From Candidatus Poribacteria bacterium (GTDB lineage: Bacteria; Poribacteria; WGA-4E; PCPOR2b): a stretch of DNA of 5,540 nt. The translations under genes were made by a program, and so were the position numbers. Positions 1-5,540 of this stretch are shown here, one piece after another (positions within the stretch are counted from its first letter, which is position 1; each line of letters starts with the position of its first letter). Below the pieces are notes generated by a model that did not search any database, was not told the DNA's origin, and worked only from the letters and a program-made list of their open reading frames with translations. The DNA lies in assembly GCA_027296925.1 (NCBI GenBank), contig JAPUIP010000585.1, forward strand, positions 1 to 5,540, read 5' to 3'.

Positions 1-60
1 GATGGCGAAGAAGAGTGGGTCAAACCCGATCCGGTCTATTTTAACGTGAGTTCGATATAA
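1..60 (+). CDS. C-terminal end of an unidentified protein (5' end outside window)
   Basis: Reading from base 1 in frame 1 gives 19 residues followed by a TAA stop at 58-60. The peptide is acidic and then aromatic, running DGEEEWVKPDP and ending YFNVSSI, and it reads like real protein. No domain can be assigned from so short a tail. It is the only plausible plus-strand coding sequence here and would converge on the minus-strand cluster, whose last gene ends 203 bases away. The call rests only on an open frame at the window edge and sensible composition, so it could be chance. Confidence 0.4.
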   Translation, partial: DGEEEWVKPDPVYFNVSSI

Positions 61-204
61 GGATGCAGACCACGAGCGGGTATGTGAGGAAGAACCCCCG
101 GCCCCGCAAGCGTTCAGGAAGCCAACCAGTGTGTGAGTGAAGAAACACGCTCCCACGTTATCAATATCCGCTAAAACACTGGCTTCTTACGTCATAAGAT
201 TTCA

Positions 205-217
205 CGTTAAGTTAACG
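205..217. repeat. Small perfect inverted repeat in the convergent intergenic gap
   Basis: The 13-base sequence cgttaa-g-ttaacg is a perfect dyad with a single central base. It sits in the 203-base gap between the plus-strand stop at 60 and the minus-strand stop at 264. It is AT-rich, too short to act as a terminator stem, and has no adjacent T-run. It could be a protein-binding dyad or chance. The rest of the gap (61-263) contains nothing I can support. Confidence 0.2.
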
Positions 218-263
218 ATTTGCCAACTTCGCTCACCAGAGAAGTCGGTTGATCCAAGTGCTT

Positions 264-940
264 TCAGTCATCGGCGGGTTGCACAACGGATGGTCGATTT
301 GGGCCCGATGACGGTGGAGATAAGATGCGGCGTTGCTGGTCGGTCAGCTCGAAGTATTCGTCGGGATTGTAGTCGTTTTGCGAATACGCCAGGTTTCCAG
401 GGGCGTATTTGTACAGAAATGCGCGTCGCTCGTGTGTGGCGGTCCATGGCATGGTGCCATGAATGAGTGCTTCGGTGAAGATAATCGCGTCGCCAGCTTT
501 CACTTCTGGTTGCACCATGTAGTGTGGGATGCGTTCGAATCTTCGTACATCAGTAGGTAGGTTTTGGCCGAAGTTCGTCTTGTGGCTACCAGGGAGACAT
601 GCAAATCCGCCATCGCCTCTTTCTGCATCCGCGAGGAAAAACGTCACGACGGACAATCCATTGAGCATCTCGCCGTCGAGATACAAATATTTCCGCTGAC
701 TGCCGTTATGTCCGCCTGGCGCGCCGTGCAGTGGGCCGTAATCTGACCTGTTGTTCATGAATAATCGTGGTCGAGTCTAAATTTCGGGCCTAAAAGCGCG
801 ATAAGGTATGGAATGATTCTGGGATGGTCAATCAGCGCTTGGGTTTCTGGGGCCCATGCCGAAACGCCACTCGTCTGTCGGCGTCCTCTATGTCCTCTTG
901 AATCTTGGGTTGCGTCGTTGTAATCTCTTAATTTACTGCG
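264..940 (-). pseudogene. Phytanoyl-CoA dioxygenase (PhyH) family gene, 5'-truncated and frameshifted
   Basis: Two consecutive frames together make one PhyH-family protein, the Fe(II)/2-oxoglutarate oxygenase fold. The upstream frame (940-755) encodes TQALIDHPRIIPYL and LLGPKFRLDHDY, typical of the N-terminal half, and then stops at TGA 755-757. The downstream frame (758-264, 164 codons) continues at the matching point with GPLHGAPGG, then GGFACLPGSHK (residues 50-60), AGDAIIFTEALIHG (88-101, with H100 the likely distal iron ligand) and RRAFLYKYAPG (111-121, an Arg near 111-112 being a candidate 2-oxoglutarate contact). Family members usually read DHDY-x-IFM here, so 1 base (or 4 or 7) is missing beside the TAT codon near 760. 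The upstream frame has no ATG, GTG or TTG start, and roughly the first 40-50 residues usual in the family are absent, replaced by an unrelated membrane-protein scrap. The downstream half could start at ATG 758, but it would lack the N-terminal part of the fold. Family assignment is strong. Whether the frameshift is biological or a sequencing error cannot be decided here. Confidence 0.82.
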
Positions 941-1074
941 TCAAAAAAATAAAAAAGTGACAATGGGAACAGGGCCACGATAACACTCAGGAGGATCTTT
1001 TCCGACACCAATGGCGGGAAAATGTACATCAACAGTACCATGAAAATATGAGAGCACCAGTTAGCGCGTTTTCG
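928..1074 (-). pseudogene. Fragment of a polytopic membrane protein
   Basis: This open minus-strand frame of 48 codons begins next to the stop of the GH31 gene (TGA at 1078-1080, then TAG at 1075-1077) and ends at TAA 928-930. It reads RKRANWCSHIFMVLLMY, then FPPLVSEKILLSVIVALFPL, then a final FYFFDAVN, giving two hydrophobic stretches around a short polar turn. The pattern NWxSH, then LLM, then FPPLVxEKILL, then PLSxxYF resembles an internal, N-terminal-region segment of large multi-helix membrane proteins of unknown function that I recall from several phyla. That match is from memory and not verified. An ATG at 1041-1039 with no good ribosome site would give only 37 residues. It lies between the GH31 gene and the decapitated PhyH gene and overlaps the latter's open frame by 13 bases, so a junction probably lies near 930-945. 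It is most likely a deletion remnant, less likely a real small membrane peptide. Confidence 0.5.
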
Positions 1075-1077
1075 CTA

Positions 1078-3093
1078 TCACTCCACCTCATACAAGTCGC
1101 TGAAAAGTCCTACCAACTCAGCATTATTATTACCCCGCACAAAGATGGGAATCCGTTCAAGCGGTGCGTCGGCGTGCACAGTTTGTCCTCCAGACAATTT
1201 CTCCTTCGTCCAGGCATCCGTCCAGTCGGTGCCTGCTGGTAGATAAACGGCCCGACTTCGCACTTGGTATCCCAAGATCGGCGCAATGAGCAAATCTGCT
1301 CCGAAGAGGAATTGGTCTTCTATGTTGGCAACTTCAGGGTCATTCTCAAAGTCAAAGAAGAGCGGTCGCATCGGCGGGGTGCCTTTGTCGCTTGCCAGCT
1401 TCATCTGCGCCATCACATAAGGACGGAGACGCTCTCGCAGTATCATCGCCGCTCGAATATGTCGATAGCTGTCACCGCCAATCGTCCAGGCTTCATTGTT
1501 TGGACGATTGCCGTGCGTGCGGAAAATCGGCGTGAAGACGCCATATTGATACCAACGCACCATCAATTCGTGGAAACGGTCACTTGTATTGTCTGGCGTG
1601 ACGAAGCCACCAATTTCGGCGGCGCCCCAAGGAATCCCGCTCATGGCTAAGTTGAGCCCCGCCTTCATATAGGCTTCAAGGTGTTTAAATGAAGACTCGA
1701 TATCATGTGCGGCTGGTGAGGCCCCATAGCGCTGCGATCCTGCCCAGGAACTACGACAAATCGTGACTACCTCGTTTTCTCCAGCGTCGAGAAGGCCTTC
1801 GTAGATGGTCTTTTGATGCGCAACGGGGAAGTAGTTATGCACCTCCGTTCCCGACCCAATATGGTATTGTACCTGGTCGTAGTCCTGGATAGCGTGAAAG
1901 TCGTCACAAGGGTCGAGCCAGAAGGTGCGGATGCCAAGGTCTACGTAATTCTCCTTCCACTTACGCCACAGGAACTTGCCCGCTTCTGGATGGGTTGGGT
2001 CGTACTGATATTTGTGGCGCTTCTCGTGCGGTTGACTTGGGCCATTCACAGTGTCTTTCTGACCGTCAACGGAGCCAGTGAACAGGCCACGGTCTTGCAT
2101 GTCGGCGAAGTTCTCACTTTCTTCATCGACCAATATCCAGGGCGAGATCATGATCCGCACGCCCATGTCGTCTAGTTCTTCCACCATCTCCTTTGGGTTA
2201 GGCCAAAACTCAGGATCAAGTTTCCAGTCACCGGTTCGTTTCCAGTGTAGGAAATCGATGACGTGAACCGCTAAAGGCAGACCGCGCCGTTTAAACTCGC
2301 GAGCCACGCCAAGGAATTCGTCCTGAGTTTTGTAGCGTAGTTTGCACTGCCAGAAACCCGATGCCCAATAGGGAAACGCGGGCGCATGGCCCGTCACACT
2401 TGCGTAATTCTCCATGATGTCGGCATAAGAATCTGCCGCCGTGATGTAATAGTCCAACTGCCGGCAGCCGTAAGAAACCCAGCGAGTCAAATTCTGACCG
2501 AACTCTACGCGGCCCAATGAGGGGTTGTTCCATAGCAGGCCGTAGCCTTCACTAGAAACCACGAAGGGTACAACATGTTTGACATGGCGCTGATATAGGT
2601 CAATCACACAGCCTTTCAGGTTGACCGTGCCAGTATCATTTAGGCCCATACCATAGAAGCGCTCACTGTTGCGGGCTGCAAAGTGCAGCTCAGTATGATT
2701 AAGCCCATTGCCGACAGACCTAAAGGTACGGGTGCCAGGATTGTGAGCGTGAACGGCATAATCCTGCTCGCTCAGGATACAAGTTTTCGCATCGGCCATA
2801 GCCTCTCCAGGGTGGCGAAAGAACTGTAGACACCCTTTCTGGGTGCGGATATCGTGGATCCGAGCCGAAATCTTGCCGTTACGGACGGTCGCCTCGGTCT
2901 CTGAGATTTCTATCGCAGCGCTAGCGTTCACTGGCTCCGTTAAGGCCCAAGCGGTATCAAGGATTTCAGAACCTGTGGTTACCCGTACACGAAGCCCATC
3001 TCGGCCCCAGGCTTCTATCACCATCACCTGCCCCTCCAACCTGTGGACAAGCCTGTTGTTGACCTGGCTGGATCTCTTATTCATATCGTTCAT
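1078..3093 (-). CDS. Glycoside hydrolase family 31 (alpha-glucosidase/alpha-xylosidase-like)
   Basis: This 671-residue protein is a complete GH31 enzyme, a retaining hydrolase that removes terminal alpha-linked sugars such as glucose or xylose. The N-terminal beta-sandwich spans about residues 15-235 and contains the family block ERFYGMGLND (144-153) and VPFVVSSEGYGLLWNN (175-190). The (beta/alpha)8 barrel follows, with PYWASGFWQCKLRYK at 241-255. The likely catalytic nucleophile is D394 in FWLD (391-394). The likely acid/base is D464 in AAHDI, after RSSWAGSQRYG (447-457). SGIPWGAAEIGGF (485-497) and FTPIFRTHG (520-528) line the active site in relatives. The C-terminal beta domains include DLLIAPI (600-606) and PIFVRG (649-654). 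No signal peptide is visible, so it is probably cytoplasmic. The start is supported by a purine-rich ribosome site 8 bases upstream; an in-frame ATG at codon 4 is an alternative. It follows the propeller gene by 42 bases and could be co-transcribed. Exact sugar specificity cannot be read from the sequence. E493 replaces the Asp usual in the DIGGF motif. Confidence 0.95.
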   Translation of the reverse strand: MNDMNKRSSQVNNRLVHRLEGQVMVIEAWGRDGLRVRVTTGSEILDTAWALTEPVNASAAIEISETEATVRNGKISARIHDIRTQKGCLQFFRHPGEAMADAKTCILSEQDYAVHAHNPGTRTFRSVGNGLNHTELHFAARNSERFYGMGLNDTGTVNLKGCVIDLYQRHVKHVVPFVVSSEGYGLLWNNPSLGRVEFGQNLTRWVSYGCRQLDYYITAADSYADIMENYASVTGHAPAFPYWASGFWQCKLRYKTQDEFLGVAREFKRRGLPLAVHVIDFLHWKRTGDWKLDPEFWPNPKEMVEELDDMGVRIMISPWILVDEESENFADMQDRGLFTGSVDGQKDTVNGPSQPHEKRHKYQYDPTHPEAGKFLWRKWKENYVDLGIRTFWLDPCDDFHAIQDYDQVQYHIGSGTEVHNYFPVAHQKTIYEGLLDAGENEVVTICRSSWAGSQRYGASPAAHDIESSFKHLEAYMKAGLNLAMSGIPWGAAEIGGFVTPDNTSDRFHELMVRWYQYGVFTPIFRTHGNRPNNEAWTIGGDSYRHIRAAMILRERLRPYVMAQMKLASDKGTPPMRPLFFDFENDPEVANIEDQFLFGADLLIAPILGYQVRSRAVYLPAGTDWTDAWTKEKLSGGQTVHADAPLERIPIFVRGNNNAELVGLFSDLYEVE

Positions 3094-3101
3094 TGCTTAT
3101 T

Positions 3102-3107
3102 CTCCCT
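3102..3107 (-). promoter_or_regulatory. Ribosome binding site of the GH31 gene
   Basis: On the minus strand AGGGAG lies 8 bases before the ATG at 3093-3091, within the 42-base gap after the propeller gene. It favours the first ATG over the in-frame ATG three codons later. Confidence 0.65.
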
Positions 3108-3135
3108 AATATTTATGCCGCGTTATGGAGCGAGG

Positions 3136-4143
3136 TCAGAGATCTTTTGGCCCCGCAAACCCCGGACCACCGGCAGCCACAAAACCGTGACTGGCAGCGG
3201 ATCGGGAGGGGCTAACCCAAAAGGAATAGAGCCTACCAGCTCGAAGATGAAATTTGAATCTGATCGTCCTGCCGACAAGGGCTAACAAGTCAGTGGACTG
3301 CTCCCATGTGACACGAAACCAGGTGCTGTCAAGATGGATGGGATGGCAACGTGCAGCGGAGAAGGGCTCGATGACGTTCTCATCTTCATCCAGCAACTCA
3401 ACTCGCAACTCGCCTTGCGGGCTGTCCACATTGACGAAAAGATATTTGCCGCTGAAGGTCACAGGACGTGTGACCAAGACCCCTTCATCCGTTCCCGCTT
3501 CCATTGAGGCGAAGCCATCGCGGCGGAGGGTTGCCAGTCCTGTGCTACCGCCCGCATACATGGCGTTAGCCTGCTCAAAGTTCCCAGTCTCGCCAGGCTT
3601 GAGAATCGGAGAGTGGCCGGAGAAAGTGCCGAAGTAAAACCACAGTTCATCTCTAACAACGAGGCAGACGCCGCCCGCCGCATGAATATACCCGTAGTTC
3701 CAAGAGCCTTGTTGGCGACTACAGGGAATGAATGCGGAGCGGTCTGGTCGATGCCAATGGAACCCATCGCGGCTGTAACCAATCTGTAGATCAATAATTT
3801 TCGGTTTCCCGGTCCTCGCACAAACAGGATTTTGCGGACCATAAAACACGGCAAACGCCCCAAGTAAAACGCTTTCATACGCCACCGCATTCAGGTCGTA
3901 GAGTTGAGGTTCATCGCCGACAAGTGCATCGGGTAGATCCAGCTGATCTGTGCGTGTCAATGTCGAGCGCTCGATAAGGAAATCGTCGATGAATAGCTGA
4001 CGACCTCCGTCAATGGGAAGGATACGCGGTGGGGTTGCGAGGTATCGAACTGGCAGAAGGTCTCGGCAATCCGCGTCAATGCTGCGAGGTGGCCATTCCT
4101 TCGGGAGTTCAATTCCGTTGTAGAGACGTTGGTGATCGGTCAT
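3136..4143 (-). CDS. Beta-propeller glycosidase-like protein with probable internal deletion
   Basis: This 335-residue protein matches a family of hypothetical GH32/GH43-like five-bladed propeller proteins that I recall from Planctomycetes and Poribacteria. The N-terminus is typical: LYNGIELPKEWPPR (7-20), then PPRILPIDGGRQLFIDDFLI (38-57). The C-terminal part is also typical: PQLYDLNAVAYES (79-91), GYSRDGFHWHRPDR (122-135), STGLATLRRDGFASMEAG (200-217), TRPVTFSGKYLFVNVD (225-240), FHLRAGRLYSFWVSP (298-312) and SHGFVAAGGPGF (318-329). Relatives as I remember them are about 480-500 residues. They carry blades between the DDFLI segment and the PQLYDL segment, including motifs of the kind WYDP..FKMWYMGG and YATS.DGIHW, which are absent here. 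The join would fall near residues 65/66 (about base 3948), in frame. It has a weak purine-rich ribosome site (AAGAAAG, 4157-4151). No signal peptide is seen. If blades are missing the fold may not close, so the product may be inactive. Reaction and substrate are unknown; a role in glycan use is inferred from the GH31 neighbour. Confidence 0.8.
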   Translation of the reverse strand: MTDHQRLYNGIELPKEWPPRSIDADCRDLLPVRYLATPPRILPIDGGRQLFIDDFLIERSTLTRTDQLDLPDALVGDEPQLYDLNAVAYESVLLGAFAVFYGPQNPVCARTGKPKIIDLQIGYSRDGFHWHRPDRSAFIPCSRQQGSWNYGYIHAAGGVCLVVRDELWFYFGTFSGHSPILKPGETGNFEQANAMYAGGSTGLATLRRDGFASMEAGTDEGVLVTRPVTFSGKYLFVNVDSPQGELRVELLDEDENVIEPFSAARCHPIHLDSTWFRVTWEQSTDLLALVGRTIRFKFHLRAGRLYSFWVSPSRSAASHGFVAAGGPGFAGPKDL

Positions 4144-4177
4144 TTTTACGCTTTCTTACTTTCATTTTGAATGAATT

Positions 4178-4318
4178 TTACCAAAACCTGTAGGCGAGCA
4201 CACTTGATGTGACACCGAAGATCAGCCATCCACCGCCAATAGCACATTCGCCAAGAATCAGTCCGAGAAAGAAGGGAGTAATCTGTTTAAACTCGAACTG
4301 ATTTGGAAAAACAAGAAC
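4178..4318 (-). pseudogene. C-terminal remnant of a DUF6784/DUF6785-like membrane protein
   Basis: After the stop of the upstream PhyH gene (TAG, 4323-4321) a different frame stays open to TAA at 4180-4178. It encodes a hydrophobic tail with KQITPFFLGLILGECAIGG, then GWLIFGVT, and ends YRFW. The string PFFLGLILGE followed by a glycine-rich membrane segment and a terminal YRxFW or similar is how I recall the last helix of DUF6784/DUF6785 proteins, which are normally over 600 residues. Only about 40-46 codons remain. The ATG that could open this frame (4384) lies inside the PhyH gene in another frame, so it is not credible as a start. The best reading is a leftover of a large transporter-like membrane protein whose body has been deleted. 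A short independent gene is less likely. Confidence 0.55.
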
Positions 4319-4320
4319 AC

Positions 4321-5115
4321 CTACGGTGACCAGATATTCCACATTCCACTCTTTTTCCATTTCCGGCATCCGAGACATGAGCACATGTAGCGAAACGCAA
4401 ATCTGGGGCGAGAGCCAACGTTGGGGGTTCCGGTATGCGCCAAAAGATGTTGAAAGAATAGCACATCTCCACGTTTTGGCGTCACTTCCACCGGTCCACC
4501 CAGATCTAATTGGTCAGTATCAAACTTCACATCGTGGATGTACTGATATTGGTCCGGGTGCTGTTGGACGGAATCCCGGATTCTTCGATGCGAACCACGC
4601 CACACCAACGTTCCACCACCGTGTGTTTCAACGTCGGTTAGGTAAGTAATGGTAGCAACTCGAAAAGTACCAGGAAAAATCTTGAAATCTCGAAATCCGC
4701 CATCAAGGTGCGGACTCGGGGGATGCCAAGGTTTGGTAATCGGAAAAACATTCCGTGTCCAGATTGCCTCTGGATGACGTTTCTGACAATGGAATGCCTC
4801 TGGATTTGCTTTGACAAGCTGATCCATGACGCTGAGATATTCCGGGGTGCAACAGGCCAGTAGGTCTGCATCTTGAACCCCGAAGTGTTCAATTAAACTC
4901 GCATCCGGTGTGGCCTCTACATTTAAGAGGGAGTTCTCCGGTGGTTCTGGAATGTGCTTCCATGAAGCCGGTGCATCGGGCCTCATATCCAATAACGACC
5001 ACATTCCGGCTTCGGCCTTTGCGACCGTTGTTTCAGGAATCAGACCGGAGACCAATAAATATCCATCCTCATCATATTGTGCCAGCTGTTGCGGGGAGAG
5101 GATTGGCTTATCCAT
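4321..5115 (-). CDS. Phytanoyl-CoA dioxygenase (PhyH) family protein
   Basis: This 264-residue protein fits the usual 250-300 residue length of PhyH-family Fe(II)/2-oxoglutarate-dependent oxygenases, which use O2 and 2-oxoglutarate to hydroxylate small molecules. The N-terminus has the family pattern LAQYDEDGYLLVSGLIPETT (11-30). The iron-binding HxD is H136-x-D138 in PSPHLDGGFRD, and the distal histidine is H227 in FFQHLLAHTGTP. Arginines at 236 and 238 are candidates for 2-oxoglutarate binding. THGGGTLVWRGSHR (164-177) is the usual turn before the core beta strand, and KRGDVLFFQHLLAH (214-227) precedes the distal ligand. The C-terminus holds three cysteines (C245, C247, C250) and ends NIWSP. 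All catalytic residues are present, so it is probably active and cytoplasmic. The start at 5115 has an AGGAAG ribosome site 5 bases upstream. It belongs to a different subfamily from the broken PhyH gene at 264-940. The substrate cannot be predicted. Confidence 0.92.
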   Translation of the reverse strand: MDKPILSPQQLAQYDEDGYLLVSGLIPETTVAKAEAGMWSLLDMRPDAPASWKHIPEPPENSLLNVEATPDASLIEHFGVQDADLLACCTPEYLSVMDQLVKANPEAFHCQKRHPEAIWTRNVFPITKPWHPPSPHLDGGFRDFKIFPGTFRVATITYLTDVETHGGGTLVWRGSHRRIRDSVQQHPDQYQYIHDVKFDTDQLDLGGPVEVTPKRGDVLFFQHLLAHTGTPNVGSRPRFAFRYMCSCLGCRKWKKSGMWNIWSP

Positions 5116-5120
5116 AACAT

Positions 5121-5126
5121 CTTCCT
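5121..5126 (-). promoter_or_regulatory. Ribosome binding site of the intact PhyH gene
   Basis: On the minus strand AGGAAG sits 5 bases before the ATG at 5115-5113, which supports this start codon. Confidence 0.6.
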
Positions 5127-5148
5127 TTTTGGCATGCAGAATGCTGAC

Positions 5149-5166
5149 GGCACGACAGGGCGTGCC
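5149..5166. other. GC-rich hairpin between the LamG and PhyH genes
   Basis: The bases ggcacg (5149-5154) and cgtgcc (5161-5166) form a perfect 6-bp stem with a 6-base loop. It lies in the 97-base gap after the LamG gene stop and 34 bases upstream of the PhyH start. There is no T-run after it on the minus strand, so it is not a classical intrinsic terminator. It could be a pause or mRNA-processing structure, or chance. Confidence 0.3.
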
Positions 5167-5212
5167 TCGCTGTGCGGAGCCTGGTCACGCGAAGCGGACA
5201 TTAAGAGGCCTG

Positions 5213-5540
5213 CTACTTTGATTTCATAGACGCCCACGTCACAGTGAGTCTGCCCATTGGTTTAACAGCTAGAATTTGAGCGAGGCTAGTATTCATGATT
5301 TCCCCAATTCCAGCTTCATCTATCGCCTTGTTGAATATCGCCACTTCATCAATGAGGCCCTCCATGTAATCACCACGTGCGCCACCCCAGCGGCCAATCC
5401 GCACGGGAGCGGTATTAAAATCCGGGTCACCCCCAACTTGCCTTTCCGTTTCCATTTGACCGTTCAGATACCCCCGAAGTGCCGTACCATCGTACCTTGC
5501 CGCGACGTGATACCACGTTCCGTCTGCGAGGACAATTTTG
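5213..5540 (-). CDS. C-terminal part of a LamG/concanavalin A-like domain protein (5' end outside window)
   Basis: The frame is open from the window edge to a stop at 5215-5213, giving 108 residues. The ATG at 5455 is internal, because the upstream codons continue the domain with ADGTWYHVAARYDG and LRGYLNGQ, the classic strand pair of a LamG/laminin-G-like lectin fold. It then reads APVRIGRWGG, YMEGLIDEVAIFNKAI, an EIMN helix, and a tail LTVTWASMKSK. The order W-x-H-V-A, then Y-x-D-G, then G-x-x-D-E-V-x-I-F-N-x-A is diagnostic. Such proteins are usually secreted or surface-attached and bind carbohydrates or other ligands. The short tail after the domain resembles many Poribacteria LamG proteins, by recollection. 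A signal peptide and other domains would lie outside the window. It ends 97 bases before the PhyH gene on the same strand. Confidence 0.88.
   Translation of the reverse strand, partial: KIVLADGTWYHVAARYDGTALRGYLNGQMETERQVGGDPDFNTAPVRIGRWGGARGDYMEGLIDEVAIFNKAIDEAGIGEIMNTSLAQILAVKPMGRLTVTWASMKSK

Noticed and set aside
118..186. Imperfect inverted repeat (ccagtg at 126-131 with cactgg at 177-182)
   Set aside because: Only 6 bp pair, across a 45-base loop, with no T-run, so it is not a credible terminator.
137..466. Plus-strand open frame of 109 codons
   Set aside because: It lies largely antisense to the PhyH gene, its composition does not look like a protein family, and it has no convincing ribosome site. 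It is a shadow frame.
832..927. Alternative minus-strand frame containing QEDIEDADRRVAF upstream of the PhyH core
   Set aside because: It looks protein-like and could hint at a second frameshift. However, the adjoining frame reads without a break into the PhyH core (TQALIDHP), and nothing in the alternative frame matches the family. It ends at TGA 834-832.
942..957. T-rich run on the minus strand (A-rich on the plus strand), considered as a terminator after GH31
   Set aside because: No GC-rich stem precedes it, and the run is explained by Phe/Leu codons of the membrane-protein fragment.
1264..1650. Plus-strand open frame of 128 codons inside the GH31 gene
   Set aside because: It is fully antisense to a strongly conserved enzyme and shows no recognisable motif.
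1813..2175. Plus-strand open frame of 120 codons with a hydrophobic stretch
   Set aside because: It is antisense to the GH31 catalytic region. The hydrophobic look comes from reading the complement of conserved codons.
1..5540. CRISPR arrays, tRNA or rRNA genes, transposases, phage genes, toxin-antitoxin or defence genes
   Set aside because: None seen: no regularly spaced repeats, no RNA-gene landmarks, and no matching protein motifs on either strand.

Overview
The window looks like bacterial DNA with about 50% GC. The protein set is a LamG/concanavalin A-like domain protein, two phytanoyl-CoA dioxygenase (PhyH) family proteins, a family GH31 glycosidase, a beta-propeller glycosidase-like protein and a polytopic membrane protein tail. 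From memory of such genomes, this mix fits Candidatus Poribacteria or related sponge- or sediment-associated Planctomycetes-like lineages. No rRNA or other marker gene is present, so the taxon is an inference.

Apart from the last 19 codons of an unidentified plus-strand gene (1-60), everything recognisable lies on the minus strand and reads right to left. The order is: the C-terminal part of a LamG-domain protein (5540-5213, continuing past the window edge); a complete PhyH-family oxygenase (5115-4321); a short tail of a DUF6784/DUF6785-like membrane protein (about 4318-4178); a beta-propeller protein that seems to lack the middle of its N-terminal half (4143-3136); a complete GH31 alpha-glycosidase/alpha-xylosidase-like enzyme (3093-1078); a 43-48 residue piece of a second, different membrane protein (1074-928); and a second PhyH gene that has lost its start and carries a frameshift (940-264). 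The final 200 bases between the convergent genes hold no convincing gene.

The intact genes suggest carbohydrate turnover: the GH31 enzyme releases terminal alpha-linked sugars, the propeller protein resembles GH32/GH43-type folds, and the LamG domain may bind glycans or proteins outside the cytoplasm. The PhyH protein is probably an Fe(II)/2-oxoglutarate oxygenase of unknown substrate. The short gaps and shared strand would allow co-transcription, but no promoter or strong terminator could be identified.

The most notable observation is not a new system but the pattern of erosion. Within 5.5 kb there are two gene scraps, one truncated and frameshifted gene and one probable in-frame internal deletion, set between genes that look intact. 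This looks like a same-strand gene cluster shortened by several deletions, or an assembly that has collapsed sequence. I found no CRISPR array, RNA gene, insertion sequence or phage gene.
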